Below, piece after piece: positions 32,835-41,581 of a DNA stretch of 46,674 bases; position 1 is the first letter of the stretch, and every line of letters begins with the position of its first letter. A program made the translations under genes and the position numbers. The notes under the pieces were generated by a model, which worked only from the letters and a program-made list of their open reading frames with translations, was not told where the DNA came from and searched no databases. The DNA comes from a bacterium BMS3Bbin03 (GTDB taxonomy: Bacteria > Zhuqueibacterota > JdFR-76 > BMS3Abin05), in NCBI GenBank assembly GCA_002898015.1, contig BDTM01000142.1:1-46674 (forward strand), written 5' to 3'.

Positions 32835-33878
32835 TTGGCTCGTAAAACAAAAGCCGTTGCCATGGTCTCGGGCGGCCTTGACAGCACACTCGCCGTAAAG
32901 ATGATGGTCGACCAGGGCATCGATGTTCACGGCGTCATGTTTGTCACGGGTTTTTGCTACGCAGATCCGCGAAGGCCCAAGAAACGGACGAGGACCGGAA
33001 AACGGCCGGAACAAAATGAAGCCCTTCGGGCAGGCCGGCAGACGGAAACCTCGATTACGATGGAGGACATCTCCGAGGAGTACCTTCAGGATGTTGTGGT
33101 CAATCCGAAATTCGGGTACGGTTCGGCCATAAATCCCTGCATCGATTGCCGGATTTTTATGCTTAAAAAGGCCAAAAAATACGCGGACGCCATTGGCGCG
33201 CCTTTTATTATCACGGGGGAAGTGCTGGGGCAGCGCCCAATGACCCAGCATTTTAAGACGCTTCGCCTGATTGAGAAAGAATCCGGACTGACGAAACTGA
33301 TTTTGCGCCCTTTGTCGGGGAAATTGCTGCCCCCCACACTGCCTGAAGAAGAGGGGTGGATCGATCGTGAGAAACTGCAGGACATTTCGGGCCGGTCTCG
33401 TCACAAACAGATGGCGCTTGCCGTAGAATTGGGAATCGATGACTACCCGCAGCCTGCCGGAGGCTGCTGCTTTTTGACGGATCAAAATTATGCCCTGCGC
33501 CTGAAGGATTTGTTTAAATATCGCGATAGCGCTTCTTTGACGTTAAACGATATGATTCTTTTAAAGGTCGGCCGGCATTTTCGAATCAATGAGAATCTGA
33601 AAGTGATTGTGGGGCGGGATGAGGCGGAAAATAATTTTCTGACTAATTTTTTAAAAGGGCGCTGGGCATTTGAAGCGGTGGATGTCAGCGGGCCGTTGAC
33701 CGTGGCCGAGGGTGAGGTGCGGGATGAGGATATTCCGATTATTGCGGCGATTACAGCCCGTTATTCGGATGGCAAAAATCAACCCGCCGTTCGGGTTCAT
33801 TACAGAGATGAAAAAAAAGTTGGAGAAATTGAAATTGAACCCATAAAAAATGGAACTCTTGATAACTGGCGGTTGTAG
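32835..33878 (+). CDS. PP-loop ATPase, predicted tRNA thiolation enzyme (MnmA/TtuA-like)
   Basis: The protein has 347 residues. The start is TTG at 32835, 7 bases after gaggtg; the only nearby ATG (32828) is in a frame that stops at once. The adenylating PP-loop is SGGLDS (12-17). Cysteines C102/C105 (NPCIDC) and C211-C212 (AGGCC) could bind an Fe-S cluster or carry persulfide, as in the Fe-S-dependent tRNA thiolases. A basic insertion (about 46-75) and a C-terminal beta domain resembling NFACT-R/DUF814 (from about 225) set it apart from MnmA. Such proteins are often annotated as tRNA 2-thiouridylase or ThiI-like, but the substrate base is unknown. Fe-S genes lie directly upstream. Confidence 0.75.
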   Translation: MARKTKAVAMVSGGLDSTLAVKMMVDQGIDVHGVMFVTGFCYADPRRPKKRTRTGKRPEQNEALRAGRQTETSITMEDISEEYLQDVVVNPKFGYGSAINPCIDCRIFMLKKAKKYADAIGAPFIITGEVLGQRPMTQHFKTLRLIEKESGLTKLILRPLSGKLLPPTLPEEEGWIDREKLQDISGRSRHKQMALAVELGIDDYPQPAGGCCFLTDQNYALRLKDLFKYRDSASLTLNDMILLKVGRHFRINENLKVIVGRDEAENNFLTNFLKGRWAFEAVDVSGPLTVAEGEVRDEDIPIIAAITARYSDGKNQPAVRVHYRDEKKVGEIEIEPIKNGTLDNWRL

Positions 33879-33951
33879 AAAGTTATGATTTAGGTACAAA
33901 AAACCCTATTACGACTAAAAAGGAAACAATCAAACCATTTAAATTATAGGT

Positions 33952-34812
33952 ATGAAAATGAAGAAAGATCCAAAATACCGGTATACGTATAAAGCCTCTT
34001 TAGCAAATTATTTGCAGGACATTCAGAAGGTCGCTTTGTTAACACCTACTAAAGAAATTGAATTGGCGGAGCGCGTGAAAAATGGGGATGAAGCAGCCTT
34101 GAATCGTCTTGTTGAATCGAACCTGCGTTTTGTGGTTTCGATTGCAAAAGAATATCAAAATCGAGGGCTGCCTCTGGAAGATCTCATTAACGAAGGCAAC
34201 ATCGGTTTGATCAAGGCTGCCAGGAAGTTTGACAGCACGAGAGGCTTCCGTTTTATTTCCTACGCCGTTTGGTGGGTGCGGCAGGCCATTATGGAAGCGA
34301 TTGTGAACCAGTCCAAAATGGTACGTCTGCCCTTTAACAAAGTCTGGGATGTTTTCAGGGTGGAAAAAACATTTAACGAACTTCGGAACGATCTTGGCCG
34401 CGACCCCAGTCTGGAAGAAGTGGCTGTGGCATTGGGAATTTCCCACTCGGATTTGTCGAGTATTATGCGGAATTTCGGACGGGATTTATCTCTTGATGAG
34501 ATGATTGGTGATGATATTGATTCTACGTTGATGGATTTTATCCCCAACGATCAGTCGCCACAGCCCGATGAAAACTTGCAGACGGAATCTCTGCATGTGG
34601 AGATCAACCGGGTGTTGAATTCTCTGCCCAAACGTGAAGGGACTATTTTGAAGCTCTATTTTGGGATTACTGAAGAGCGTCCGTTAACGCTGAGCGAAAT
34701 TGGCGACCGCCTGGGATTGAGCCGGGAGCGCGTGCGTCAGATTAAGGAAATGGCACTTCTCAAGCTGCGTCGAACCACGAAAGGCAAGGCGTTAAAACAG
34801 TTTTTGGGATAA
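33952..34812 (+). CDS. rpoD: Sigma-70 family RNA polymerase sigma factor (primary-type)
   Basis: The protein has 286 residues. ATG 33952 or 33958 may start; agg sits 7 bases before the second. Region 1.1 is absent. Region 1.2 (YLQDIQKVALLTPTKEIEL) leads to regions 2.1-2.4 (NLRFVVSIAKEYQNRGLPL, KFDSTRGFRFISYAVWWVRQ), region 3 and region 4.2 (LTLSEIGDRLGLSRERVRQI). This compact form is that of the primary sigma factor of Bacteroidota and relatives; a group 2 factor is the alternative. No anti-sigma gene is adjacent. An intrinsic terminator follows. Confidence 0.9.
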   Translation: MKMKKDPKYRYTYKASLANYLQDIQKVALLTPTKEIELAERVKNGDEAALNRLVESNLRFVVSIAKEYQNRGLPLEDLINEGNIGLIKAARKFDSTRGFRFISYAVWWVRQAIMEAIVNQSKMVRLPFNKVWDVFRVEKTFNELRNDLGRDPSLEEVAVALGISHSDLSSIMRNFGRDLSLDEMIGDDIDSTLMDFIPNDQSPQPDENLQTESLHVEINRVLNSLPKREGTILKLYFGITEERPLTLSEIGDRLGLSRERVRQIKEMALLKLRRTTKGKALKQFLG

Positions 34813-34831
34813 GCTGAGAAAACGTTTCCGG

Positions 34832-34862
34832 AAGGCCGAATCTTACATTCGGCCTTTTTTTG
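34832..34862 (+). terminator. Intrinsic terminator after the sigma factor gene
   Basis: A perfect 10-bp stem AAGGCCGAAT/ATTCGGCCTT (34832-34841 with 34847-34856) with a CTTAC loop runs into a T tract. It lies between convergent genes and has the U-tract only on the plus strand. Confidence 0.9.
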
Positions 34863-34904
34863 TTTCTGCCTGATCAGGTATTCAACGCCATAAATCGCGC
34901 AATT

Positions 34905-36407
34905 CTATGTTTCGTAAGTGGGTTCCGGCGGATAATTTTCCAGTATTTTCCGGAAATGGTAACCATAAATCCATTGCGTGATGGCCACGGAGATAAGTTT
35001 TGGGTGCCTCAGCAGACTCCATCCGATGATCTTCCAATAGTACTGACGGAATTTACCCCGAATCCCCAGAACCCAAATCGATTTGATGAGGGCTTCTATA
35101 TAATAAAAATGGAAAGACACGTGTTTGACTTTTGGCATTTTATAATGAGTTAAATAGATTTTCAGCCTCTGGTAATAGACATCCGGAGCATAAATCGTTT
35201 CTAAAATTTCTCTGTATCCTTTAATTAACTTTTGCAAATTCATTTTCGGAATGAAATTAGTGGAGAAATCCAGATTATCTCCGGAAATATCGCCGAGAAG
35301 GCGTTTTTCGGATTTTAAACGATTGTAGAGTCTCGTGCCTCTTGGCGCGTTGAGGAGTCCGACCATGGCGGTCATGATCCCGCTCTTTTGGATGAACTGA
35401 ATCTGTGTCTCAAAAATTGACGGCGGATCCTGATCGAACCCCACAATAAATCCGCCCTGGACTTCCATCCCGGCATTCTGGATTTTTCTGATCGACGCGA
35501 TTAAATCGATATCGGCATTCAGTAATTTCTTACACCCCTTTAAACTCTCTTCATTTGGAGTCTCGATCCCGACAAAAACCTTCCGAAATCCGGCGTCGAT
35601 CATCATCCGCAGCAATTCATCATCCTGTGCCAAATTAATGGAAACTTCCGCATTGAGAAAGAACGGGTGTTTCTTCTGTTTCATCCACTCCGAAATGGCC
35701 GGAAGGATTTCGCTTTTCAGTTTTTTCTTGTTGCCGATGAAATTATCGTCGACAAAGAAGACGGCGTCTTTCCACCCTGTTTTGTACAGCAGATCGATTT
35801 CATTCAGAATCTGTTCCTTCGATTTTGTACGGGGACGGTGGCCGTAAAGCACCACGATGTCACAAAATTCGCAATTGTAGGGGCATCCTCTGGAATACTG
35901 CACGGCCATGGTTGCGTATTTTTTTTTGTTGATTAAACTCCACAGCGGCGGCGGCGTTTTCGTGATATCAGGGCGTTCCGCTGTCCGGTAAATGCGTTTT
36001 GGCTTTTCCGCTTCCAGATCTTTCAGAAATTCCGGGAATGTGATTTCGCCTTCATCCAGAATAAGATGATCCACCTGGGTGAAATTGTCCGGCTCTTCCG
36101 TAAACAGGGGGCCCCCTGCCACAACTTTTTTGCCGAATTTGTGGGCATTTATAATGACTTCATTCACAGATTTGCGCTGCACGACCATTGCGCTGATAAA
36201 AACCATGTCCGCCCATTGGATGTCTTTGTCCTTCAGAGAATCAACATTCATGTCGATTAATTTTTTAGGCCACTCCTCCGGTATCAAGGAAGCAATTGTT
36301 AACAATCCCAGCGGCGGAATGGAAGCTTTCTTAGAGACAAATTTTAGGGCGTGTTTGAAACTCCAAAAAGTTTCAGGATATTCGGGATAGACCAAAAGAA
36401 TGTTCAT
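34905..36407 (-). CDS. B12-binding-type radical SAM protein with DUF4070-like C-terminus
   Basis: The protein has 500 residues. GTG at 36419 is possible, but ATG 36407 follows gggaggt by 3 bases and starts MNILLVYPEYPETFW, the usual opening. The N-terminal Rossmann domain (1-140) is of the cobalamin-binding type. The radical SAM cluster motif is C175-x3-C179-x2-C182 (RGCPYNCEFCD). The C-terminal region (from about 400, QKLIKGYREILETIYAP) matches the DUF4070 part of this subfamily. Members include the hopanoid methylase HpnP and many uncharacterised enzymes. No hopanoid genes are near, so the substrate is left open. It is divergent from the trehalose operon. Confidence 0.87.
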   Translation of the reverse strand: MNILLVYPEYPETFWSFKHALKFVSKKASIPPLGLLTIASLIPEEWPKKLIDMNVDSLKDKDIQWADMVFISAMVVQRKSVNEVIINAHKFGKKVVAGGPLFTEEPDNFTQVDHLILDEGEITFPEFLKDLEAEKPKRIYRTAERPDITKTPPPLWSLINKKKYATMAVQYSRGCPYNCEFCDIVVLYGHRPRTKSKEQILNEIDLLYKTGWKDAVFFVDDNFIGNKKKLKSEILPAISEWMKQKKHPFFLNAEVSINLAQDDELLRMMIDAGFRKVFVGIETPNEESLKGCKKLLNADIDLIASIRKIQNAGMEVQGGFIVGFDQDPPSIFETQIQFIQKSGIMTAMVGLLNAPRGTRLYNRLKSEKRLLGDISGDNLDFSTNFIPKMNLQKLIKGYREILETIYAPDVYYQRLKIYLTHYKMPKVKHVSFHFYYIEALIKSIWVLGIRGKFRQYYWKIIGWSLLRHPKLISVAITQWIYGYHFRKILENYPPEPTYET

Positions 36408-36419
36408 AGTACCTCCCAC

Positions 36420-36646
36420 TTAACTGTTTGAGTATTAATAATAAGAATAAAATCGCCGAAATGCAATGATAAAATCGCCGGCATGAAGAGTTCATATTGC
36501 ACCAGGTTAAATTTTTAATATTTATAAGAAAATCTTTGTTGTAAATTGGAATATTTTTTTTTAAATTAAAACTTAAATTGTTAAACGATTGGTTATAATT
36601 TTAAAAGCGGGTGAACCCAAATCACCTAAGGCAGAGGAGTTTCGCA
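36420..36646. promoter_or_regulatory. Divergent promoter region with tandem 12-bp direct repeats
   Basis: ATAAAATCGCCG occurs twice, at 36447-36458 and 36469-36480, exactly 22 bases apart (two helical turns), each followed two bases later by ATG. They lie 40-73 bases upstream of the radical SAM start and about 170 before the DUF5752-treT start. The rest is very AT-rich; a tataat word at 36594-36599 lies 48 bases before the plus-strand ATG. The spacing suggests a dimeric regulator binding one face of the DNA. Confidence 0.45.
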
Positions 36647-37324
36647 ATGCCCGAGAATCAAAATGAGAGAACGCCTTTTGTTGTCAAGGATTGTGCTTTA
36701 ATTGCTATCGCCACCGGTGAAAAGGCTCAAAACCTCAGGGAGCTGAGGGATCGCCTTCTCGTAATTGATGCGGGAAGTATTTATTACCATTTTTGGGCCG
36801 GCCGGTTACGCCCGGGTTTTGATGATCCGGAATATAATAATGATTTCGCCTCCTGGGGGCGTCACGCTCTGCACGACGGCAAAATCGCAGAGCGCCTGGG
36901 TGCAATTGATCCCAAAGAGTTTGAGAGCCTTGAAGACCTTCGCCATGAATTGATCGAGGTGATTGAAGAACGGCTGGATGAAAGTGAAATGGTGCCCTGG
37001 GCAAAATCAGATCAGCAATTCAATTTCTTAACCTCGCAAATTGTGGTGTTTACTACCAAGAAATCCCTTGAACACCCCAAAGACCTGGTGGATGCCATCC
37101 CGCGGATGTCTGTGGGCAGTATTTTTTATCACTTTATTGATGCCATGCGGCGCACCCCGAACAAAACGGACGATTTTCGGGAATGGCTTTCCGGCTTTAA
37201 CCAAAAATATGCCGGCCTGTACGACGAAATTGCGAAATTAGATCCCTATTTTCAGACATTAACCCAGATCAGAGAACAGCTTTCCCAAATTTTTAAATCC
37301 TATTTTAAGCGGAGTTCAAAATGA
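36647..37324 (+). CDS. DUF5752-family protein with internal duplication
   Basis: The protein has 225 residues. A GTG at 36611 is in frame, but ATG 36647 follows agaggag by 7 bases. It has two copies of one domain of about 95 residues. GSIYYHF (43-49), DFASW (66-70) and DPKEFESLEDLRHEL (88-102) recur as GSIFYHF (157-163), DFREW (176-180) and DPYFQTLTQIREQL (199-212). There is no signal or membrane segment. I associate this sequence with DUF5752, a family without a known activity that occurs near trehalose or sugar-nucleotide glycosyltransferases. Its stop overlaps the treT start (ATGA), implying translational coupling and perhaps a regulatory or partner role for TreT. Confidence 0.7.
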   Translation: MPENQNERTPFVVKDCALIAIATGEKAQNLRELRDRLLVIDAGSIYYHFWAGRLRPGFDDPEYNNDFASWGRHALHDGKIAERLGAIDPKEFESLEDLRHELIEVIEERLDESEMVPWAKSDQQFNFLTSQIVVFTTKKSLEHPKDLVDAIPRMSVGSIFYHFIDAMRRTPNKTDDFREWLSGFNQKYAGLYDEIAKLDPYFQTLTQIREQLSQIFKSYFKRSSK

Positions 37325-38562
37325 AACCAAATCTTCAACAATATGCCAAGGTCACGGGAGAAACCGTTATTGATCATCTTCTGCAGCTTGCCGAGCCGCT
37401 AAAGGGGTTGAAGGTCGTCCACGTGAATTCCACCCGGATGGGAGGGGGGGTGGCTGAAATCTTGAATAAATTGGTCCCCTTGATGCGGGATCTGGGAATC
37501 GATGCCCACTGGGAAGTGATCGAGGGGGATGACACGTTCTTTCAATGTACGAAAAGTTTTCATAACGGACTCCAGGGGAATGTGGTTGAAATCCCCAAAT
37601 CCACGCTGAAGGCGTACGAAGCGACAAATGAAAAAAATGCTGAAAAACTTTGCCCGATTCTGCAGGATGCCGATATTGTGTTCATTCACGATCCCCAGCC
37701 CGCGCCGCTGCTGCACCTTTGTTCCAATCGAAGAGGGAAATGGGTGTGGCGCTGCCATATTGATGTGAGCCGGCCGTACCGTCCCGTCTGGAAATATTTG
37801 CGCAATTTTGTGACCGACTACGATGCCAGCATTTTTTCATTGGCCGATTTTGCGCAATTGATGCCGCATCCGCAATACCTGATCGCTCCGAGTATCGATC
37901 CTTTGAGTGATAAGAATTTGGAATTGGGCGAAGAGGAATTAAATGCGGTTTACAGTCGTTTTGGTATCGATCCTGAACGTCCGCTCGTCGTGCAGGTCTC
38001 TCGCTTTGATCGTTTTAAAGATCCGGTCGGCGTGATTCATGCCTATCGCCTCGCCCGAAAATTTGTCCCTGATTTACAGCTTGTCCTGGCAGGCGGAGAA
38101 GCGACCGACGACCCGGAAGCGAAAATCGTTTTAAATGATGTTTACGACGCGGCGAACGATGACAAAGACATTACGATTCTGCTTTTACCGTCCGATGCGC
38201 ATCGAACAATTAATGCGTTGCAGCGCGCAGCCGATGTGGTGATTCAAAAGTCGATTAAAGAAGGATTTGGGCTTACGGTAACGGAAGCCTTGTGGAAAGG
38301 AAAACCGGTGATCGGCGGAAATGTGGGCGGCATCCAGTTGCAGATCGTGAATCACCACACGGGGTTTTTGGTGGACACGCCGGAGGGGGCGGCTCTGCGA
38401 ATCCGGTACCTGTTTTACAATCGAGAGCAATTGGCCATCATGGGGGAAAAGGCGCACCGGTTCGTTCTCGAAAACTTTTTAATCACACGTCATTTGCGCG
38501 AATATTTAACATTAATGCTTGATATATTGGAAGGGAGCCGGGAGCGAATTGATCTGAAGTAA
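37321..38562 (+). CDS. treT: Trehalose glycosyltransferring synthase (TreT-type GT4)
   Basis: The protein has 413 residues. It is a GT-B fold glycosyltransferase of family 4. The N-terminal part has KVVHVNSTRMGGGVAEIL and FIHDPQPAPL, typical of TreT. The nucleotide-sugar site is VQVSRFDRFKDPVGVI and the E-x7-E motif KEGFGLTVTEALWKGKPV. TreT makes trehalose from NDP-glucose and glucose, reversibly in some organisms. It is coupled to DUF5752 upstream. The sugar ABC transporter genes begin 105 bases later, as in archaeal trehalose/maltose clusters. Another GT4 activity is possible, but the N-terminal motif and context favour TreT. Confidence 0.88.
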   Translation: MKPNLQQYAKVTGETVIDHLLQLAEPLKGLKVVHVNSTRMGGGVAEILNKLVPLMRDLGIDAHWEVIEGDDTFFQCTKSFHNGLQGNVVEIPKSTLKAYEATNEKNAEKLCPILQDADIVFIHDPQPAPLLHLCSNRRGKWVWRCHIDVSRPYRPVWKYLRNFVTDYDASIFSLADFAQLMPHPQYLIAPSIDPLSDKNLELGEEELNAVYSRFGIDPERPLVVQVSRFDRFKDPVGVIHAYRLARKFVPDLQLVLAGGEATDDPEAKIVLNDVYDAANDDKDITILLLPSDAHRTINALQRAADVVIQKSIKEGFGLTVTEALWKGKPVIGGNVGGIQLQIVNHHTGFLVDTPEGAALRIRYLFYNREQLAIMGEKAHRFVLENFLITRHLREYLTLMLDILEGSRERIDLK

Positions 38563-38667
38563 ATTTTGCCAGGCGGAACAACGCCCAGGACTCGCGCGTA
38601 CCGAGCCTGATTGCAAATAAAAAACTGGACTGAAGTTTCTTGAGTCACATTTCCCCGGGAAGAAGAG

Positions 38668-39894
38668 ATGAATCAAACATTTGGATTTTTTAGACGGTTA
38701 AGTCGATTTTTATTCGTACCGCTTGCCCTTCTTTTTCTCGCTGCAATTCTCTCCTGCAGCCATTCTGCAAAATCGAAAAAGATTACGATTGCCGTGGCTC
38801 TGCTGCCTTCGGAGCAAGTCGCTTACAGTGAAATTTTAGATGATTTTACCCGAAAGACGGGCATTTCCGTCACTCTGGTGGCGCAGCAGTACGATCAGAT
38901 TCGATCCGTTATTGAAGCGGAAGCGCAGGCCGGGGAGGGTGAATTGGATCTCGCCGAATTAGACATTTACATGCTGCCTCTGATGCGATCTTACATGCTG
39001 CCCCTGGATTCTTTTTCGATCGCCCTGACTGATTTGAAAAAGCATTCGCCGGCGGTGGCCTGGAAAGCCGGGCGGCTGGGAACGCCTCCTAAAATGTACT
39101 ACATTCCGGACCGCCTCAACTGGCAGGCGTTGATTTACAATGCCAAAGTGCTGTCCCGGCCGCCGCGCACCTGGCAGGAATTACTGGCCGTCGGCAGAAA
39201 ATATCCGGGGCAAATCGGTTTTAAAGCCGCCCGGTACGAAGGCCTGATTTGTGATTTGTTTCCGTTTATCTGGGAAGCCGGAGGTGATCCGCTTCATCCC
39301 AATACCCCGGAAGCGTTTCAGGCCATGACGTTTTTAAAAAAGCTGGCGCCCGCCTTCAATCCGGCCGTCCGGTCTTACAAAGAGAACTCCATTCTTCAGG
39401 CAGAAGAGCACCAGGAAATTTTACTGCACGAAAACTGGCCGTTTGTGGTGCCGCTGCTGAAACAGAAAGGCTTATTGGACACCTATTTCAAAACCGCACC
39501 GCTGCCGGCAGGGCCTTCCGGGACGGCCACGATTCTGGGGGGCGGGTACCTCGGCATCCCTAAAACGGCACCGCACCCGAAATTTGCGGCCAGGCTCATC
39601 GACTATTTAACTTCTGTAGACGTCCAGAAAAAGCTGGTGGAAGAATTGGGCTGGTTTCCGGTTCGTGAAGAAGGCTGGGAAGCCATGACAGCGCAGGATA
39701 AAATTGATTATTCAGGATTTCTGGCCATGAAAAAAGAGGTGCGCGCCAGACCTTCGGTTCCTTTTTATCCCAAGTTAAGCCAAATTTGGCAGGATGGCTT
39801 TTATCAAATGATCTTCGAAAATAAAAACATACCGTCGGTGCTTCAAAACATGCAGAAAAAAATTGACGCGTTGGCCGGGCAGACCCCAAAATGA
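38668..39894 (+). CDS. Sugar ABC transporter substrate-binding lipoprotein
   Basis: The protein has 408 residues. A lipoprotein signal ends in the lipobox ILSC with Cys30. The mature protein is a family 1 (MalE-like) binding protein: TIAVALLPSEQVAYSEILDD at the start, GELDLAELDIYM, and late GGGYLGIPKTAPHPKFA followed by ARLIDYLTS. It captures a sugar, plausibly trehalose, maltose or a related glycan given treT and otsB beside it. Its TGA overlaps the next gene's ATG. The 105-base gap upstream may hold its own promoter. Confidence 0.9.
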   Translation: MNQTFGFFRRLSRFLFVPLALLFLAAILSCSHSAKSKKITIAVALLPSEQVAYSEILDDFTRKTGISVTLVAQQYDQIRSVIEAEAQAGEGELDLAELDIYMLPLMRSYMLPLDSFSIALTDLKKHSPAVAWKAGRLGTPPKMYYIPDRLNWQALIYNAKVLSRPPRTWQELLAVGRKYPGQIGFKAARYEGLICDLFPFIWEAGGDPLHPNTPEAFQAMTFLKKLAPAFNPAVRSYKENSILQAEEHQEILLHENWPFVVPLLKQKGLLDTYFKTAPLPAGPSGTATILGGGYLGIPKTAPHPKFAARLIDYLTSVDVQKKLVEELGWFPVREEGWEAMTAQDKIDYSGFLAMKKEVRARPSVPFYPKLSQIWQDGFYQMIFENKNIPSVLQNMQKKIDALAGQTPK

Positions 39895-40745
39895 ATTACC
39901 TGTCTCGCCGGAAACTGACCTACTGGCTTTTGGCGCTCCCGGCATTGGGTTTTCTTGGCCTGCAAATCTGGCCGCTGGGGTACGCCGTAAAATCGGCCGT
40001 CACCAATTCGGCCGGTCACCTGACCACCGCACATTTTCAGCAGGTCTTTTCGGATCCGCTCTATTGGGCGGCGGTGCGAAACAATTTTATCATTCCAATT
40101 GCCAGTGTGGCTTTTGAAACGGTTATCGGTGTGGGAATGGCGCTGTGGTTTTATTCTATTCGAAAAAGAAAGACCTTTTGGCGAACCGTTGCCATTGTGC
40201 CGTACGCAGTGCCCGAAATTGTTTATTTATTAACCATGAAATTGGTTTTTCGGGAGCACGGTTATTTAAACAGTCTTCTTCTGAACCTCCACGGGAGCAC
40301 CTGGATTGTGGATTGGTTTCAACCCGGCCGGGTTCTGGTAATGGTGGTGATCATTTTCATTGATGCCTGGCGTGTGACCCCTGTCGTGTTTTTAATTGTC
40401 CTGATGGCGCTCGAGCAACTGTCCGAAAGTTTTTTAGAGGCGGCTCGATTAGACGGTGCCACACGGTGGCAGCTTATCCGGTTCATCCAAATTCCACTGA
40501 TTGTGCCCGCCCTGATGGTGGCAATTGCGCTTCGCGCCGTGGATGCGTTCCGAATTTTTGCCACACCATTGGTCCTGCTTGGCGTCGAAGCGCTTCCGGT
40601 AATTACGTCTGTGGCTTACCACTATAAAGCGGAAGCCAACAATCCCGCCGCCGCCAATGTGACGGCACTGAGCCTGGCTGTGCTGCTGTTTGCGGGCACG
40701 CTGGTTACAATTTTATTCACGGCGAAAAAGAGAGATCAAAGATGA
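39891..40745 (+). CDS. Sugar ABC transporter permease (MalF/UgpA type)
   Basis: The protein has 284 residues. About six membrane helices are visible, the first at LTYWLLALPALGFLGLQIW. The cytoplasmic EAA loop FLEAARLDGATRWQLIRFI, which docks the ATPase, lies about 185-203. It overlaps the binding-protein gene by ATGA and the second permease the same way. It forms a heterodimeric channel with the next gene product. Confidence 0.93.
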   Translation: MNYLSRRKLTYWLLALPALGFLGLQIWPLGYAVKSAVTNSAGHLTTAHFQQVFSDPLYWAAVRNNFIIPIASVAFETVIGVGMALWFYSIRKRKTFWRTVAIVPYAVPEIVYLLTMKLVFREHGYLNSLLLNLHGSTWIVDWFQPGRVLVMVVIIFIDAWRVTPVVFLIVLMALEQLSESFLEAARLDGATRWQLIRFIQIPLIVPALMVAIALRAVDAFRIFATPLVLLGVEALPVITSVAYHYKAEANNPAAANVTALSLAVLLFAGTLVTILFTAKKRDQR

Positions 40746-41581
40746 ATCCGGTGTTGAAATTCCGAAAATTCGGTTTTTTTAAAATGATGACCGTGTTGGG
40801 GTTGATGGCTCTGGTGCTCGTGAATGTGTTTCCCATTGTGCTGGTTTTGCGCCAGGCGTTTACCCCGGGAAGCGAATCGGTTGCCTGGCCGCTCCGGCTC
40901 CTCCCCAGGCAGGTGACGTTTCTGAATTTTCAGCTCTTGTGGAGAACACAATCGCTGTTGTCCCATCTTTCGCTGAGTTTCTGGGTGGCGCTCGCCACCA
41001 CGCTTCTCTCGCTGCTCATGGGGTTTCCGGCGGGTTGGGCGGCCGCCCGCTCGCGCGCCCTGGAATCCATTTCAACACAATCGGCCTTGTTGAGCCGGGT
41101 GCTTCCGCCGATTGCCATTGCAATTCCGCTAACCGCAATTTTCATCCCGTTCCATCTGTACAATCATCCGATGGGATTTGGGCTTATCCTGGCACATTTG
41201 ACCATTGGTTTGCCGTTTGCGATTTTAGTTGCCTACGCCGCTTTTCGGGATTTGCCGCGTGAATTGGAGGAGGCGGCCGCCGTCGACGGCTGCTCGACGG
41301 TCGGGGCATTTGTACGAATTTCCCTGCCCGTTTCCAAAGGCGCTCTTGCGGCGGCTTTCATTTTGATTTTTTTGTTGTCTTGGGACGAATTTACCTACGC
41401 ACTGCTGATTCAATTGACCCACAGAACAATGCCGCCGCTCATTTATTATTACACGGAGTTCGGGCAAATTGGCTCTGCCAGTGTGTTGGCCGCAATCATG
41501 TTAATTCCGGCGGTACTGGTGATCGCCTTCCTGCAGCGCTTTATGGCGAGAGGCATTCTTTCCGGAGTTTTAAAAGAATGA
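40742..41581 (+). CDS. Sugar ABC transporter permease (MalG/UgpE type)
   Basis: The protein has 279 residues, with six membrane helices and the EAA loop LEEAAAVDGCSTVGAFVRI (about 176-194). It pairs with the preceding permease. Its stop overlaps the otsB start (ATGA). No ATPase gene (MalK/MsmX type) follows, so the importer must use an ATPase encoded elsewhere, as shared ATPases do in several bacteria. Confidence 0.93.
   Translation: MNPVLKFRKFGFFKMMTVLGLMALVLVNVFPIVLVLRQAFTPGSESVAWPLRLLPRQVTFLNFQLLWRTQSLLSHLSLSFWVALATTLLSLLMGFPAGWAAARSRALESISTQSALLSRVLPPIAIAIPLTAIFIPFHLYNHPMGFGLILAHLTIGLPFAILVAYAAFRDLPRELEEAAAVDGCSTVGAFVRISLPVSKGALAAAFILIFLLSWDEFTYALLIQLTHRTMPPLIYYYTEFGQIGSASVLAAIMLIPAVLVIAFLQRFMARGILSGVLKE

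Noticed and set aside
34905..36407. Naming the radical SAM gene as hopanoid methylase HpnP
   Set aside because: The architecture fits a broad subfamily and no hopanoid or squalene genes are nearby.
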